Part shown: positions 26,489 to 35,016 of the stretch, in pieces
Position numbering within the stretch: position 1 is the stretch's first letter
How the letters are laid out: every line of letters starts with the position of its first letter
Origin: Methylobacterium sp. WSM2598
GTDB lineage: Bacteria > Pseudomonadota > Alphaproteobacteria > Rhizobiales > Beijerinckiaceae
Length of the DNA stretch: 64,000 nt
Direction: 5' to 3'
Assembly: GCF_000379105.1 (NCBI RefSeq)
Contig: NZ_KB900609.1
Span: 5,158,438 to 5,222,437, forward strand
Notes under the pieces: generated by a model
Seen by the model: only the letters and a program-made list of their open reading frames with translations
What the model was told of the DNA's origin: nothing
Databases searched by the model: none
Made by a program: the position numbers and the translations under genes

Positions 26489-27237
26489 GCATCCCCCCTC
26501 CGCGCCGGCGCGCCCGCGCCGCCGGCCCCCTCGGCCTCGTCGAGGAGCGAGGGGCCGTCATCCAGGATCGTGGCGACGTGGTGGGCCAGCGCCGCCGCGA
26601 GCGCCGTCCCGTCCCGCCGCTCCACCGCCGCCAGGATGCCGAGATGCCGCCGCGCCGTGTGCGCCAGGTCGGGCGGCACCGGGCCGCGCAGCATCTTGAA
26701 GCGGTGGTTGTGGGTCAGGCAGCGCAGCAGCAGCGGCTCCAGGCTCGGCAGCCGCGCCGCCGCGAACAGGCGCCGGTGGAAGGCGCGGTCCGCCTGCGCC
26801 AGGGCGTAGGCGTCGCCCGCCGCGGCGGCCGCCTCCATGGCGGCGAGCCGGCCGTGAAGGTCGGGCAGCAGGTCCGGGTCGGGCGGCCCCGCGAAGGCCC
26901 GCCGCGCCGCCCGGCACTCCATGTCCCGGCGCAGGCGCAGCATCTCCAGCGCCTCGTCCGGGCTCGTCTCCGACACCCGGGTGCCGCGGTGGCCGAAACG
27001 CTGCACCAGCCCCTCCTCCTGCAGCAGCAGCAGCGCCTCGCGGACCGGGCCCTGGCTGCAGCCGAAGCGGGAGGCGAGCTCGAGTTCGAGCAGCGCCGCG
27101 CCGGGCGCCACCTCGCCCAGCATGATCGCCCGCCGCAGGGCGTCCGCCACCTGGACGTGGCGCCGCCCCCGCGGGAGGGCGTGGATCGTGGTCGGCGCGG
27201 CCTCGGGCACGGGCCCTCTCTTGTCAGCCAATATCAT
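26482..27237 (-). CDS. GntR-family (FadR-type) regulator
   Basis: 251 aa: N-terminal winged HTH (QVADALRRAIMLGEVAPGAALLELELASRFGCSQGPVREALLLLQEEGLV seen across 28-80) and an FCD helical ligand domain. Start ATG at 27237. It overlaps udh downstream. Probably senses a uronate or aldarate and controls udh and the divergent transporter-lactonase genes; a perfect palindrome sits on its start codon. Confidence 0.85.
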   Translation of the reverse strand: MILADKRGPVPEAAPTTIHALPRGRRHVQVADALRRAIMLGEVAPGAALLELELASRFGCSQGPVREALLLLQEEGLVQRFGHRGTRVSETSPDEALEMLRLRRDMECRAARRAFAGPPDPDLLPDLHGRLAAMEAAAAAGDAYALAQADRAFHRRLFAAARLPSLEPLLLRCLTHNHRFKMLRGPVPPDLAHTARRHLGILAAVERRDGTALAAALAHHVATILDDGPSLLDEAEGAGGAGAPARRGDAW

Positions 27238-27246
27238 TATCGATAA
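27237..27246. promoter_or_regulatory. Palindrome TTATCGATAA at GntR start
   Basis: Perfect 10-bp palindrome, nearly extended as CGTTATCGATAATG on the minus strand, within the 74-base space between the divergent gntR and transporter genes. A-T rich against a GC-rich background; a candidate operator for autoregulation. Confidence 0.5.
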
Positions 27247-27311
27247 CGAGCGCAGTAACGAAGCGCGCGCCCCGTGGCAAGGGAGGGGCGCGCCGCGCGG
27301 GAGGGGAACGG

Positions 27312-28604
27312 ATGGGCAAGGTCGGCAGGCTCCGCTGGGGCATCCTCGTCCTCGTGGCGCTCGGCACGGTGGTCAACTACATCGACCGGAACGCGCTGGG
27401 CGTGCTCGCCCCCGTCCTGAAGGAGCAGCTGAGCTTCACCACCGAGCAGTATTCCTACGTGGTGGCGGCGTTCCAGGTGACCTATGGGCTGATGCAGCCG
27501 CTCGCGGGCTACCTCACCGACCTGATCGGCCTGCGCACCGGCTACGTGGTCTTCGCCCTGATCTGGGGCACGGCCTGCGCGCTGCACGGGCTGGCGACCG
27601 GCTGGCTGTCGATGGCGGGGTTCCGCGCCCTGCTGGCGGTGGGGGAGGGGGCGGCGATCCCGGCCGCCGTGAAGACCTCGACCCTGTGGTTCCCGCCCCA
27701 GGAGCGCTCGATCGCCACCGGCTGGTTCAACACCGGTTCCTCGGTCGGGGCGATGATCGCGCCGCCGCTGGTGATCTGGCTCTCGCTCAGCCTCGGCTGG
27801 CAGGCCGCCTTCGTGATCACCGGCCTGATGTCGGTGGGCGTCGCCCTGCTGTGGTGGCTCCTCTACCGCGACCCCGACCGCCACCCGGCGCTCGGCGCGG
27901 CGGAGCGCGCCCATATCGGCACGCGGCCGGCCCTGCCCAGGCCCTCGGTGCGCGCGGTCCTCACCGCGCGGCCGTTCTGGGGCATCGCGGCGGCCCGCTT
28001 CCTGACCGAGCCGGCCTGGCAGACCTTCAACTACTGGATCCCCCTCTACATGGTCACGGCCCGGGGGATGGACATCAGGCAATTCGCCCTGTTCGCGTGG
28101 ATGCCCTTCCTGGCGGCGGATCTCGGCTGCGTGGCGAGCGGCTACCTCTCCCCCTTTCTCGCCCGGCGCTTCCGGATCTCGCTGCGCAACTCGCGGGTCG
28201 CCGGCATCGGGGTGGGGGCGGTCTGCATGATCGGTCCGGGGCTGATCGGCCTCGTGGCGAGCCCCTTCACGGTGATCGCGCTGTTCTCGCTCGGGGCCTT
28301 CGCGCACCAGATGCTGTCGAGCCTGCTCTACGCGGTCGTCACCGACCGCTTCGCCCCGCAGGAGGTCGCCACCGCGACCGGGTTCGGCGGCATGGCGGGC
28401 TATCTCGGCGCCACGCTGTTCTCGCTGCTGATCGGCCAGGCGGCCGCGCGCATCGGCTACGAGCCGCTCTTCGCCTGCCTCTCGGTCTTCGATCTCGCGG
28501 CGCTGCTGGTGGTCTGGCTCCTGCTCGGCGAGCGGGGCCGCGCGGCGGCCGTGCCGCCCGCCTTGCCCCTGGGCGCCGGCCCCGCGACGATGAAGGCCGA
28601 GTGA
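27312..28604 (+). CDS. MFS transporter, hexuronate (ExuT)-like
   Basis: 430 aa with about 12 membrane segments. Opening GTVVNYIDRNALGVLAPVLKEQL and YLTDLIGLRTGYVVFALIWG are typical of the anion:cation symporter family (ExuT, GarP, GudP). Located between the GntR regulator and the SMP-30 gene, so uronate or aldarate import is likely; glucarate is an alternative. Confidence 0.85.
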   Translation: MGKVGRLRWGILVLVALGTVVNYIDRNALGVLAPVLKEQLSFTTEQYSYVVAAFQVTYGLMQPLAGYLTDLIGLRTGYVVFALIWGTACALHGLATGWLSMAGFRALLAVGEGAAIPAAVKTSTLWFPPQERSIATGWFNTGSSVGAMIAPPLVIWLSLSLGWQAAFVITGLMSVGVALLWWLLYRDPDRHPALGAAERAHIGTRPALPRPSVRAVLTARPFWGIAAARFLTEPAWQTFNYWIPLYMVTARGMDIRQFALFAWMPFLAADLGCVASGYLSPFLARRFRISLRNSRVAGIGVGAVCMIGPGLIGLVASPFTVIALFSLGAFAHQMLSSLLYAVVTDRFAPQEVATATGFGGMAGYLGATLFSLLIGQAAARIGYEPLFACLSVFDLAALLVVWLLLGERGRAAAVPPALPLGAGPATMKAE

Positions 28605-28617
28605 GGAGACAGGCCCC

Positions 28618-29556
28618 GTGTGGACACCGAGCCCGCGCTACCCCGACCCGGCGGTCGAGATCATCGACGCCTCCTTCGCCCGCTACCGGGTCTTCAGCGC
28701 CGCCGTCGAGCGCCTCGCCACCGGCTGCCGCTGGGCCGAGGGGCCGGTCTGGTTCGGGGACGGGCGCTGCCTGCTGTGGAGCGACATTCCCAACGACCGC
28801 ATCCTGCGCTGGGACGAGGAGAGCGGGGTAGTCGGGACCTTCCGCAAGCCCTCGCGCTTCGCGAACGGCAACACCCGCGACCGGCAGGGGCGCCTCGTCA
28901 CCTGCGAGCATGGCGGGCGGCGGGTGACCCGCACCGAGTACGACGGCGCCGTCACGGTCCTGGCCGAGTCCTTCGAGGGGCGGCGCCTCAACTCGCCGAA
29001 CGACGTCGTGGTGGCCTCGGACGGGGCGGTCTGGTTCACCGACCCGCCCTTCGGCATCCTGGGCCACTACGAGGGCGAGCGGGCCGAGCCGGAACTGGCC
29101 CAGAACGTCTACCGGCTCGACCCCGCGACCGGGACGCTGGAGGCGGTGGCGCGGGAGATCGCCGGCCCGAACGGCCTCTGCTTCTCCCCGGACGAATCCG
29201 TGCTCTACCTCGTGGAATCCCGCGGGCAGCCGACCCGGCGCATCGCGGCCTTCGACGTGACGGGCGGGCGCGGGCTCGCCAACCGGCGCGTCCTGATCGA
29301 TGCCGGGCCGGGCACGCCGGACGGGATCCGCTGCGACGTCGACGGCAATCTCTGGTGCGGCTGGGGCATGGGCGACGACGCCCTCGACGGGGTGATGGTG
29401 TTCAACCCCGACGGCCGCCTGATCGGCCGCATCCGCCTGCCGGAGCGCTGCGCCAACCTCTGCTTCGGCGGCCGGCACCGCAACCGCCTGTTCATGGCCG
29501 CGAGCCAGTCGGTCTACGCCCTGTACGTGGACGCGCAGGGCTGCCCCGGCGGCTAG
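28618..29556 (+). CDS. SMP-30/gluconolactonase family protein
   Basis: 312 aa beginning at GTG 28618 with AGGAG upstream. Six-bladed propeller lactonase: metal-ligand motifs RWAEGPVW, LNSPNDVVV, GPNGLCFSPDESVLY and GTPDGIRCDVDGNLW. Likely opens the lactone made by Udh. 13 bases downstream of the transporter, same operon. Confidence 0.88.
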   Translation: MWTPSPRYPDPAVEIIDASFARYRVFSAAVERLATGCRWAEGPVWFGDGRCLLWSDIPNDRILRWDEESGVVGTFRKPSRFANGNTRDRQGRLVTCEHGGRRVTRTEYDGAVTVLAESFEGRRLNSPNDVVVASDGAVWFTDPPFGILGHYEGERAEPELAQNVYRLDPATGTLEAVAREIAGPNGLCFSPDESVLYLVESRGQPTRRIAAFDVTGGRGLANRRVLIDAGPGTPDGIRCDVDGNLWCGWGMGDDALDGVMVFNPDGRLIGRIRLPERCANLCFGGRHRNRLFMAASQSVYALYVDAQGCPGG

Positions 29557-30070
29557 AGCAATTCTCGGCGACGTGGATGCCGGTTCGTCGAGGACGATGC
29601 GGCACCATCCACGACCGGGAGCAGCGTCCGCGTGCAGCGTGATCGGGCGCTGCTCCAGGGTCCCGGCGCCGGGCCGCGACCGCGGCGCGCCGGCCCCCGG
29701 TGGCGGGCGCGCGTCGGTCGCGGCCTCCCGGGAAGCCGCCGCCCTCCGCCCGGAGGGGCGCGCCGGCTGCATGCCGGTCGGGGCTGACCGCGAGACCCGC
29801 GCATCTCGGGCCGCAACCGGGCCGCGATTCATGCCCAAACCGCATGGCTTCCCTCGGGTTCGCGGCAGCGCGACCCTGGCGGCGCACCCCCGAAGCCTCC
29901 GGGTTTCTGCACGCAGGCGGTGGATTGGCAAAGATATCAGCAACCGTAAGTCACTTGCCGACATTCCCACAAAGTGCGCAGCGGTGATTATTTGCGAACA
30001 AGCAGCCTGGATCGATTGACGAAGGATCGCGCTCGGGGAAAATTGTGGCGTCATTCAAAAGGACGTAGCC
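29557..30070. other. 514-base region upstream of mucR, no gene seen
   Basis: Frames here lack ribosome sites and look like shadows. The last 130 bases (about 29930-30060) are AT-richer and probably hold the mucR promoter. Confidence 0.4.
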
Positions 30071-30571
30071 ATGAGTGCCGTCGTAGAGGAATCCTCCATC
30101 AATCTGACGGAGCTCGCGAGCGACATCGTTGCCGCGTATGTCTCCAACAACCGGATCTCCGGCGCCGAGCTGCCGGCCGTGCTGCGCAGCGTGTACGAGA
30201 CGCTGCACGCATTGATCGCGCCGCCGCCGGCGGCCCCGGAGAAGCCGGTGCCGCCGATCCCGATCAAGAAGACGGTGACGCCGGACGCGATCATCTCGCT
30301 CGAGGATGGCAAGCCCTACAAGTCGCTGAAGCGGCACCTGTCCGGGCGCGGGCTCACCCCCGAGCAGTACCGGGAGAAGTGGGGCCTGCCGCCGGACTAC
30401 CCGATGGTGGCGGCGACCTACGCGGCCCAGCGCTCCGAACTCGCCAAGAGCCTCGGCCTCGGCCAGCTGCGCCGCGAGCGCGCGATGCAGAAGCGGGCGG
30501 CGGCCGACGCGGTGGTGAGCGCGAAGACGCCGGCGCGGCGCGGCCGGCCGCCGAGGACGGCGGCCGAGTGA
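30071..30571 (+). CDS. MucR-family regulator, zinc ligands lost
   Basis: 166 aa. The C-terminal half has the MucR core (VPPIPIKKTVTPDAIISLEDG, YKSLKRHLSGRGLTPEQYREKW, LPPDYPMVA) that binds AT-rich DNA. Of the Ros-type zinc ligands the first Cys is Ser and the last His is Arg, as in zinc-less MucR homologues, so folding without zinc is expected. N-terminal 55 residues probably oligomerise. AAGGACG lies before the ATG. A 16-bp-armed hairpin follows the gene. Confidence 0.88.
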   Translation: MSAVVEESSINLTELASDIVAAYVSNNRISGAELPAVLRSVYETLHALIAPPPAAPEKPVPPIPIKKTVTPDAIISLEDGKPYKSLKRHLSGRGLTPEQYREKWGLPPDYPMVAATYAAQRSELAKSLGLGQLRRERAMQKRAAADAVVSAKTPARRGRPPRTAAE

Positions 30572-30573
30572 TG

Positions 30574-30675
30574 CGACATCCGACGGACGGAGTCGCCATG
30601 CGGATGTCGGCTTCGCTCACGCGCCGCGCGGGCTTGGCATCCGCCGTCCGGACGATCACGTCCGGACGGCGGATG
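30574..30675. repeat. Dispersed repeat copy A (with 16-bp hairpin)
   Basis: Shares with 49975-50095 and 61549-61668 a block that includes GCGGATGTCGGCTTCGCTCA and GCGCCGCGCGGGCT. Compared with copy C it lacks 16 bases between two GCCAT repeats. It ends in the hairpin CATCCGCCGTCCGGAC / GTCCGGACGGCGGATG (30638-30653, 30660-30675; loop GATCAC), 21 bases from the globin gene stop and downstream of mucR, so it may act as a two-way terminator. Confidence 0.8.
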
Positions 30676-30695
30676 AGCGGGCCTGCCGGCGCCGG

Positions 30696-31103
30696 TCAGG
30701 CGCGGGCCGCCCCCGACATCAGCCCCGCGACGAGGCCGTAGGTGGCGGTCCAGGCCTCGCGCAGCTCCGGAGTGAAGGCCGGGCCCAGGCCCTGCTGCAG
30801 GGTCCAGAGCAGCGCCTCCCCGACGGGCGCGAAGTGCGCCTCGCCGACGCCGTAGGCGACGTGCCGCCGCCCGAGCTCCTGGATGGCCGGCACCACCGTG
30901 TCGGGCCGGCCGAGCTGCGCCACGGCGAGCCCCAGCATCGCCATCAGCTTCTGCTTCTGCTCGCTCATGTCGTCGGGGAAGAGCGGGCGCAGGTCGGGGG
31001 CGATCGTGAACAGGCGGTCGTAGAACAGATCGGCCGTCGTCGCGGCGATCGGCCTGACTGACTCGAAACTGTCCTGGACGAGGCGGATCTGATCAGGAGA
31101 CAT
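30696..31103 (-). CDS. Single-domain globin
   Basis: 135 aa starting MSPDQIRLVQDSFESVRPIA; helices of a flavohaemoglobin-type globin domain: FYDRLFTIAPDLRPLFPDDM, proximal His in GRRHVAYGV, then PVGEALLWTLQQGLG. No reductase domain is fused. May handle nitric oxide or oxygen; reductase partner unknown. ATG 31103 was preferred; 31109 is also in frame. Confidence 0.88.
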   Translation of the reverse strand: MSPDQIRLVQDSFESVRPIAATTADLFYDRLFTIAPDLRPLFPDDMSEQKQKLMAMLGLAVAQLGRPDTVVPAIQELGRRHVAYGVGEAHFAPVGEALLWTLQQGLGPAFTPELREAWTATYGLVAGLMSGAARA

Positions 31104-31170
31104 CGGCATCACCGAGATAGACCGGGGACGGCCGAGCTTACACCAGATATCGTCCGCCGTCGCGCCGCGA

Positions 31171-31701
31171 TCAGGCCGACGGCCGGGCCGGCAGGTCGAA
31201 CAGCAGGCAGGTCGAGGTGGCGGTGGCGCAGAGGCGCCCCTCCTCGTCCGTCAGCCGCGCCTCGGCGACGGCCTGCTGGCGCCCGGCATGCAGCACCTCG
31301 CCGACGGCCGTGACCACGCCCGTCTCCCGGGTGAGGGCGCGCAGGTAGTTCACCTTCATCTCGAGCGTGGTGTAGCCGCGTCCCTCCGGCAGCAGCGAGT
31401 GCACGGCGCAGCCCATCGCGCTGTCGAGCAGGGTCGCGATCGCTCCCCCGTGCACGCAGCCGATCGGGTTGTAGAGGTGTTCCCCGGGAGCCATGCGCAT
31501 GATGACCTGGCCGCTCTCGGCCGAGACCATCTCCATTCCGACGAGCGCGCTGATCGGCGGGCGCGGCACCTCCTCGGACATCAGCGCGCGCAGGAAGTCC
31601 AGCCCCGCGCGCCCGAGCCCCGCCCGGGCGGTGAGCCGCGGATCCGCCCACTCGACGAGGCGGCGCCGCGCGGGGGAGGGCTCGGGCGTGTCGCTCGTCA
31701 T
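31171..31701 (-). CDS. PaaI-type hotdog thioesterase
   Basis: 176 aa. Hotdog core with PIGCVHGGAIATLLDSAMGCAV (about 80-100), then GYTTLEMKVNYLRAL and TATSTCLLFDLPAR. Such proteins hydrolyse acyl-CoA or phenylacetyl-CoA derivatives; the substrate is open. The N-terminal 45 residues are a less conserved extension. Stands alone between the globin and the divergent MBOAT operon. Confidence 0.83.
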   Translation of the reverse strand: MTSDTPEPSPARRRLVEWADPRLTARAGLGRAGLDFLRALMSEEVPRPPISALVGMEMVSAESGQVIMRMAPGEHLYNPIGCVHGGAIATLLDSAMGCAVHSLLPEGRGYTTLEMKVNYLRALTRETGVVTAVGEVLHAGRQQAVAEARLTDEEGRLCATATSTCLLFDLPARPSA

Positions 31702-31880
31702 CTGTCGTCCCGTCGGGAGGCCTGCCGCGGCAGCCTAGCCAAGCGCGGCCGGGCGGGCAACGCGACGGGCCGGCCGCGATGTTGACCGCGGCGCCGGGCG
31801 GGCCGCTTATGCCGTCTGCCGCCTTCCCCGACGCAGCCGGGCCGGTCCGCCGGCAACCCTGCGGCACCCCGCGAGCCGCG

Positions 31881-33281
31881 ATGCCCTTCAACGCGCTCAC
31901 CTTCCTGCTCGTCGCCCTGCCGCTCGCGCTCGCCCTGCAGGCGCTCTGCCTCGCGTGGCGGCCCGCCTGGCACGCTCGGCTCCTCGCCGGCCTGTCGCTC
32001 GCCTATTACGGGTGGTGGGACCTGCGCGCCCTGCCGCTGCTCCTCGGCGCGATCGCCGGAACCTGGCTCGCCGGCGAGGCGTATCGGCGCTCCGGCGACG
32101 GGCGGGTGATCACCCTGGCCCTCGTCCTCGACGTCGCGCTCCTCGGACTCTTCAAGTATCTGGGCTTCTTCGCCGGGCTCGGCGCGGCCCTGACCGGCGC
32201 CGCCGTCCCGGTGCCGCTCCTCCTCGCGCCGCTCGGCCTCTCCTTCCTGACCTTCCAGCACGTGGCCTACCTGGTCGACCTGCGCCGGGGCACCGGACCC
32301 GCCCTCGGCCCGACCGACTACGTCCTGTACGCGGCCTTCTTCCCGCGGGTGATCGCCGGGCCGCTGGTGCGGCCGGCCGCCTTCGCCGCGGCGCCGCCGC
32401 GGCCCGGGGCCGAGAGCGCCGCGCGCGGCCTCCTGCTCCTCGCGGCGGGCCTCGCCAAGAAGGCGGCGCTCGGCGATCCCCTCGCCGCCGCCATCGACCC
32501 GCTCTGGGCCGCGGCGGGGGCGGGCCTCGGCCCGGAAGCCGCCGCGCAGGCGGTGCTCGGCTACGCCCTGCAGCTCTACGTCGACTTCTCGGGCTACACC
32601 GACATGGCGCTCGGCCTCGCGCTCCTGTTCGGGATCGTCCTGCCGGAGAACTTCCGGGCGCCTTACCGGGCGACCTCGATCCAGGATTTCTGGCGGCGCT
32701 GGCACATCACCCTGTCGCAGTTCCTGCGCGACTACCTCTACATCCCGTTCGGGGGCAGCCGGCACGGCCTGCCGCGGCAGGCGGCGGCGCTCCTCGCCAC
32801 GATGACGCTCGGCGGGCTCTGGCACGGGGCGGGGCTCACCTTCGTGGCCTGGGGAGCGGCGCACGGGGCGGCGCTCGCGCTCCACGTCCTGTGGCGCCGG
32901 GCCGGGCTGGCCCTGCCCCCGCTCGCCGGCTGGGCGGCGACCTTCGCCTTCGTGGCGCTGGCCTGGGTGCCTTTCCGGGCCCCCGACTTCGCGACCGCGC
33001 TCGCAGTCTATCGCGGGCTCGCCGGGCTCGCGGAGCCCGCAGCCGGGCTCGCGGAGCCCGCGGCCGGGCTCGCGGCGCCCGCGGCCGGGCCGGTCCCGGA
33101 GGCGTGGCCGCTCGCGGCCCTGGCCTTCGCCCTCGCGGTGATCGGGCCGACCGCCCACGACCTCGCCCACCGGCTGCCCCTCTCGGGCCGGGTGGCGGCC
33201 GCGACGGCGCTGCTCCTCGCCGCGCTCCTCGTCCAGGTCGGCAACGACGCCAACCAGGCCTTCATCTATGCCCAGTTCTGA
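31881..33281 (+). CDS. MBOAT O-acyltransferase (AlgI/DltB-like)
   Basis: 466 aa membrane-bound O-acyltransferase with about ten membrane segments. Family motifs: LSFLTFQHVAYLVDLRRG, AAFFPRVIAGPL, VDFSGYTDMALGLALLFG, NFRAPYRATSIQDFWRRWHITLSQFLRDYLYIPFGGSR (in parts) and catalytic His in GGLWHGAGLTF. A loop near the C-terminus carries three 7-residue repeats (GLAEPAA type; 33024-33086). With the next two genes it forms an overlapping operon, likely acylating a surface polysaccharide. Confidence 0.88.
   Translation: MPFNALTFLLVALPLALALQALCLAWRPAWHARLLAGLSLAYYGWWDLRALPLLLGAIAGTWLAGEAYRRSGDGRVITLALVLDVALLGLFKYLGFFAGLGAALTGAAVPVPLLLAPLGLSFLTFQHVAYLVDLRRGTGPALGPTDYVLYAAFFPRVIAGPLVRPAAFAAAPPRPGAESAARGLLLLAAGLAKKAALGDPLAAAIDPLWAAAGAGLGPEAAAQAVLGYALQLYVDFSGYTDMALGLALLFGIVLPENFRAPYRATSIQDFWRRWHITLSQFLRDYLYIPFGGSRHGLPRQAAALLATMTLGGLWHGAGLTFVAWGAAHGAALALHVLWRRAGLALPPLAGWAATFAFVALAWVPFRAPDFATALAVYRGLAGLAEPAAGLAEPAAGLAAPAAGPVPEAWPLAALAFALAVIGPTAHDLAHRLPLSGRVAAATALLLAALLVQVGNDANQAFIYAQF
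33024..33086. repeat. 21-bp in-frame minisatellite in MBOAT gene (3 units)
   Basis: Three 21-bp units (GGGCTCGCGGAGCCCGC...) encoding GLAEPAA/GLAAPAA in a loop between membrane helices. Confidence 0.85.
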
Positions 33282-34245
33282 GCCGGCGCGGCGCTTCCTC
33301 GGCCTCACGGCCCTGCTGCTGGCCGGGCTCCTCCTCCTCGTCGCCGCGCGGGTCGTCTGGTTCGACGCCTACTGGATCTTCCGCGCCGATCCGCCCTGGC
33401 GGGCGGCGACGGGGGGCGGGAACCGCCTGCTCGATCGCCAGACCCGGCGCGCCAAGGTGCTGCAGGCCCTCACCCGCCCCTGCGCGACCGTGCTGGTGGG
33501 AAGCTCCACCGTCTATCACGGGCTCGACCCGCGCGACCTCGACGCCGCGCCCCTGCCGGTCTTCAACGCCGGCATCTCGGCCATCCTCGCCGAGGAATTG
33601 CCGCTCGTGGCGAGCGTGGTCGCCTCCCGGCCGGGCGTGTCCCGGGTGGTGATCGGCCTCGACTACTCCATGTTCTCGCGCCCGAGCGTGCCGGTGCGCC
33701 TCGATCCCTCCCTCGCCTCCGCCACCGGCCGGCTGACCGCGCTCATGGGCAGCGTGCTCGGCCGCTACGCCCTGATGGACAGCCGGATCGAGGCCGTGTC
33801 GGGCGCGGAGGATCCGGGCGCCTGGACCCGCGACGGCTTCCGGGAGACGCCGCCGCTCCCCCCCGCCCTGACCCGGGAGAACGACGCGGCGCGGCGGCGC
33901 AGCACCGCGCCGTTCCGCCCGGAGACCCTGGAGGCTCTCGGTCTCGTCCTCGACCGGCTCACGGGGCTGCGCGTCGAGGCCTACCTGTCGCCGGTGAGCG
34001 ACGCGCAGCGCCGCGTCCTCGCCGATCTCGGCCTCCTCGACGATTTCGCGCGCTGGCGCGAGGCGGTCCTGCGCGTCGGCGCTGCGCGCGGGGTCGCGAT
34101 CCGCGACCTCACCGCGCTCGGCGCCTCCTTTCCCTTCGACCCCGCCGCCGGCTCGACGGAGGCGTGGCTCGACAACCTGCACTACACGCCGCGGATCGGC
34201 CGGCTCGTGCTCGCCGCGCTCGGCCTGCGCCGGGCGCCGCCGTGA
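33268..34245 (+). CDS. MBOAT-associated SGNH-like membrane-anchored protein
   Basis: 325 aa; N-terminal membrane anchor (LGLTALLLAGLLLLVAARVVW) then a periplasmic domain with VLVGSSTVYHGLDP, a GSS-type nucleophile motif of DltD/AlgX-like acylation partners, and a C-terminal DNLHYTPRIG (possible Asp/His of the triad). Overlaps the MBOAT gene by 14 bases and is followed by a GDSL hydrolase overlapping by four. It probably moves the acyl group onto the polymer. Confidence 0.75.
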   Translation: MPSSEPARRFLGLTALLLAGLLLLVAARVVWFDAYWIFRADPPWRAATGGGNRLLDRQTRRAKVLQALTRPCATVLVGSSTVYHGLDPRDLDAAPLPVFNAGISAILAEELPLVASVVASRPGVSRVVIGLDYSMFSRPSVPVRLDPSLASATGRLTALMGSVLGRYALMDSRIEAVSGAEDPGAWTRDGFRETPPLPPALTRENDAARRRSTAPFRPETLEALGLVLDRLTGLRVEAYLSPVSDAQRRVLADLGLLDDFARWREAVLRVGAARGVAIRDLTALGASFPFDPAAGSTEAWLDNLHYTPRIGRLVLAALGLRRAPP

Positions 34246-34841
34246 CCCGCCCCCTCGGCCTCGCCCCGCCGGTCAAGCCCTCGGCCCTGCGCCGGCACGC
34301 GCGCCTGGCCGTCCGCGTGCCGGCCGCCGCCGACCTCGTGCTCCTGGGAGATTCGCAGGCGGCCGGCTGGCCCGAGGCGGCCCTGCCGCCGCGCAGCTTC
34401 AATTTCGGCCTGCCGGGCGACCGGGTCGAGACCACGCGCTGGCGGCTGCGGGCGGTCGACCTCTCCGGCCTGCGCCCGCGCCGCGCCCTGCTCTGGGTCG
34501 GCACCAACAACCTCGCGGACGGCGACCCCGTCGCGGAGATCGTGGCGGGGCTCGGCCTGCTCGCGGCCGAGCTCCTCGCCCTGTGGCCGGGCGCCCGGCC
34601 GATCCTGGTCACGCTGCCCTGGCGGGCGCCGCGGGCGGGCCGCCCCGACGCGGACCGGCGCGCCCTCAATCGCGGGATCGCGGGCCTCGCGCGGGGCTGC
34701 GGGGCCGATCTGCTCGACGCGGCCGCCCTGCTCGGCGGCGAGGCGGAGGCCGCGCACACCCTCGCGGCGGACCGCCTGCACGTGGCCCCGGAGGGCTATC
34801 GCCGGCTCGGGGCGCGGCTCGTCGGGCCGGGGCCGTCGTAG
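34242..34841 (+). CDS. SGNH/GDSL hydrolase
   Basis: 199 aa, GTG start inside the previous gene's stop (GTGA). Block I LVLLGDSQAAGWPE, block II GLPGD, block III WVGTNNLADGD, block V DRLHVAPEGY. No signal peptide is seen, so it may be cytosolic. Third member of the acylation operon; likely an esterase or acyltransferase for the same polymer. Confidence 0.83.
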   Translation: MTRPLGLAPPVKPSALRRHARLAVRVPAAADLVLLGDSQAAGWPEAALPPRSFNFGLPGDRVETTRWRLRAVDLSGLRPRRALLWVGTNNLADGDPVAEIVAGLGLLAAELLALWPGARPILVTLPWRAPRAGRPDADRRALNRGIAGLARGCGADLLDAAALLGGEAEAAHTLAADRLHVAPEGYRRLGARLVGPGPS

Positions 34842-35016
34842 GAGGCGCCCGCCGCGCGCATCGGTCGGTCGCGGGCGCCCTTCGCGGGGTGCGATGCTGG
34901 TGTCCAGCACGTCCGCCAGCACGGGCGCGGCTGCCAAACCCGCGAGGTCTCACGCCCCCTCCATCGAGACTGCGCCAGGCCGGACAGACGCCGGGAAGCG
35001 ATCGCTGTTCAGCCTC

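Noticed and set aside
30638..30675. CRISPR-like repeat
   Set aside because: Single hairpin within a three-copy dispersed element; no spacer-repeat array or cas gene.
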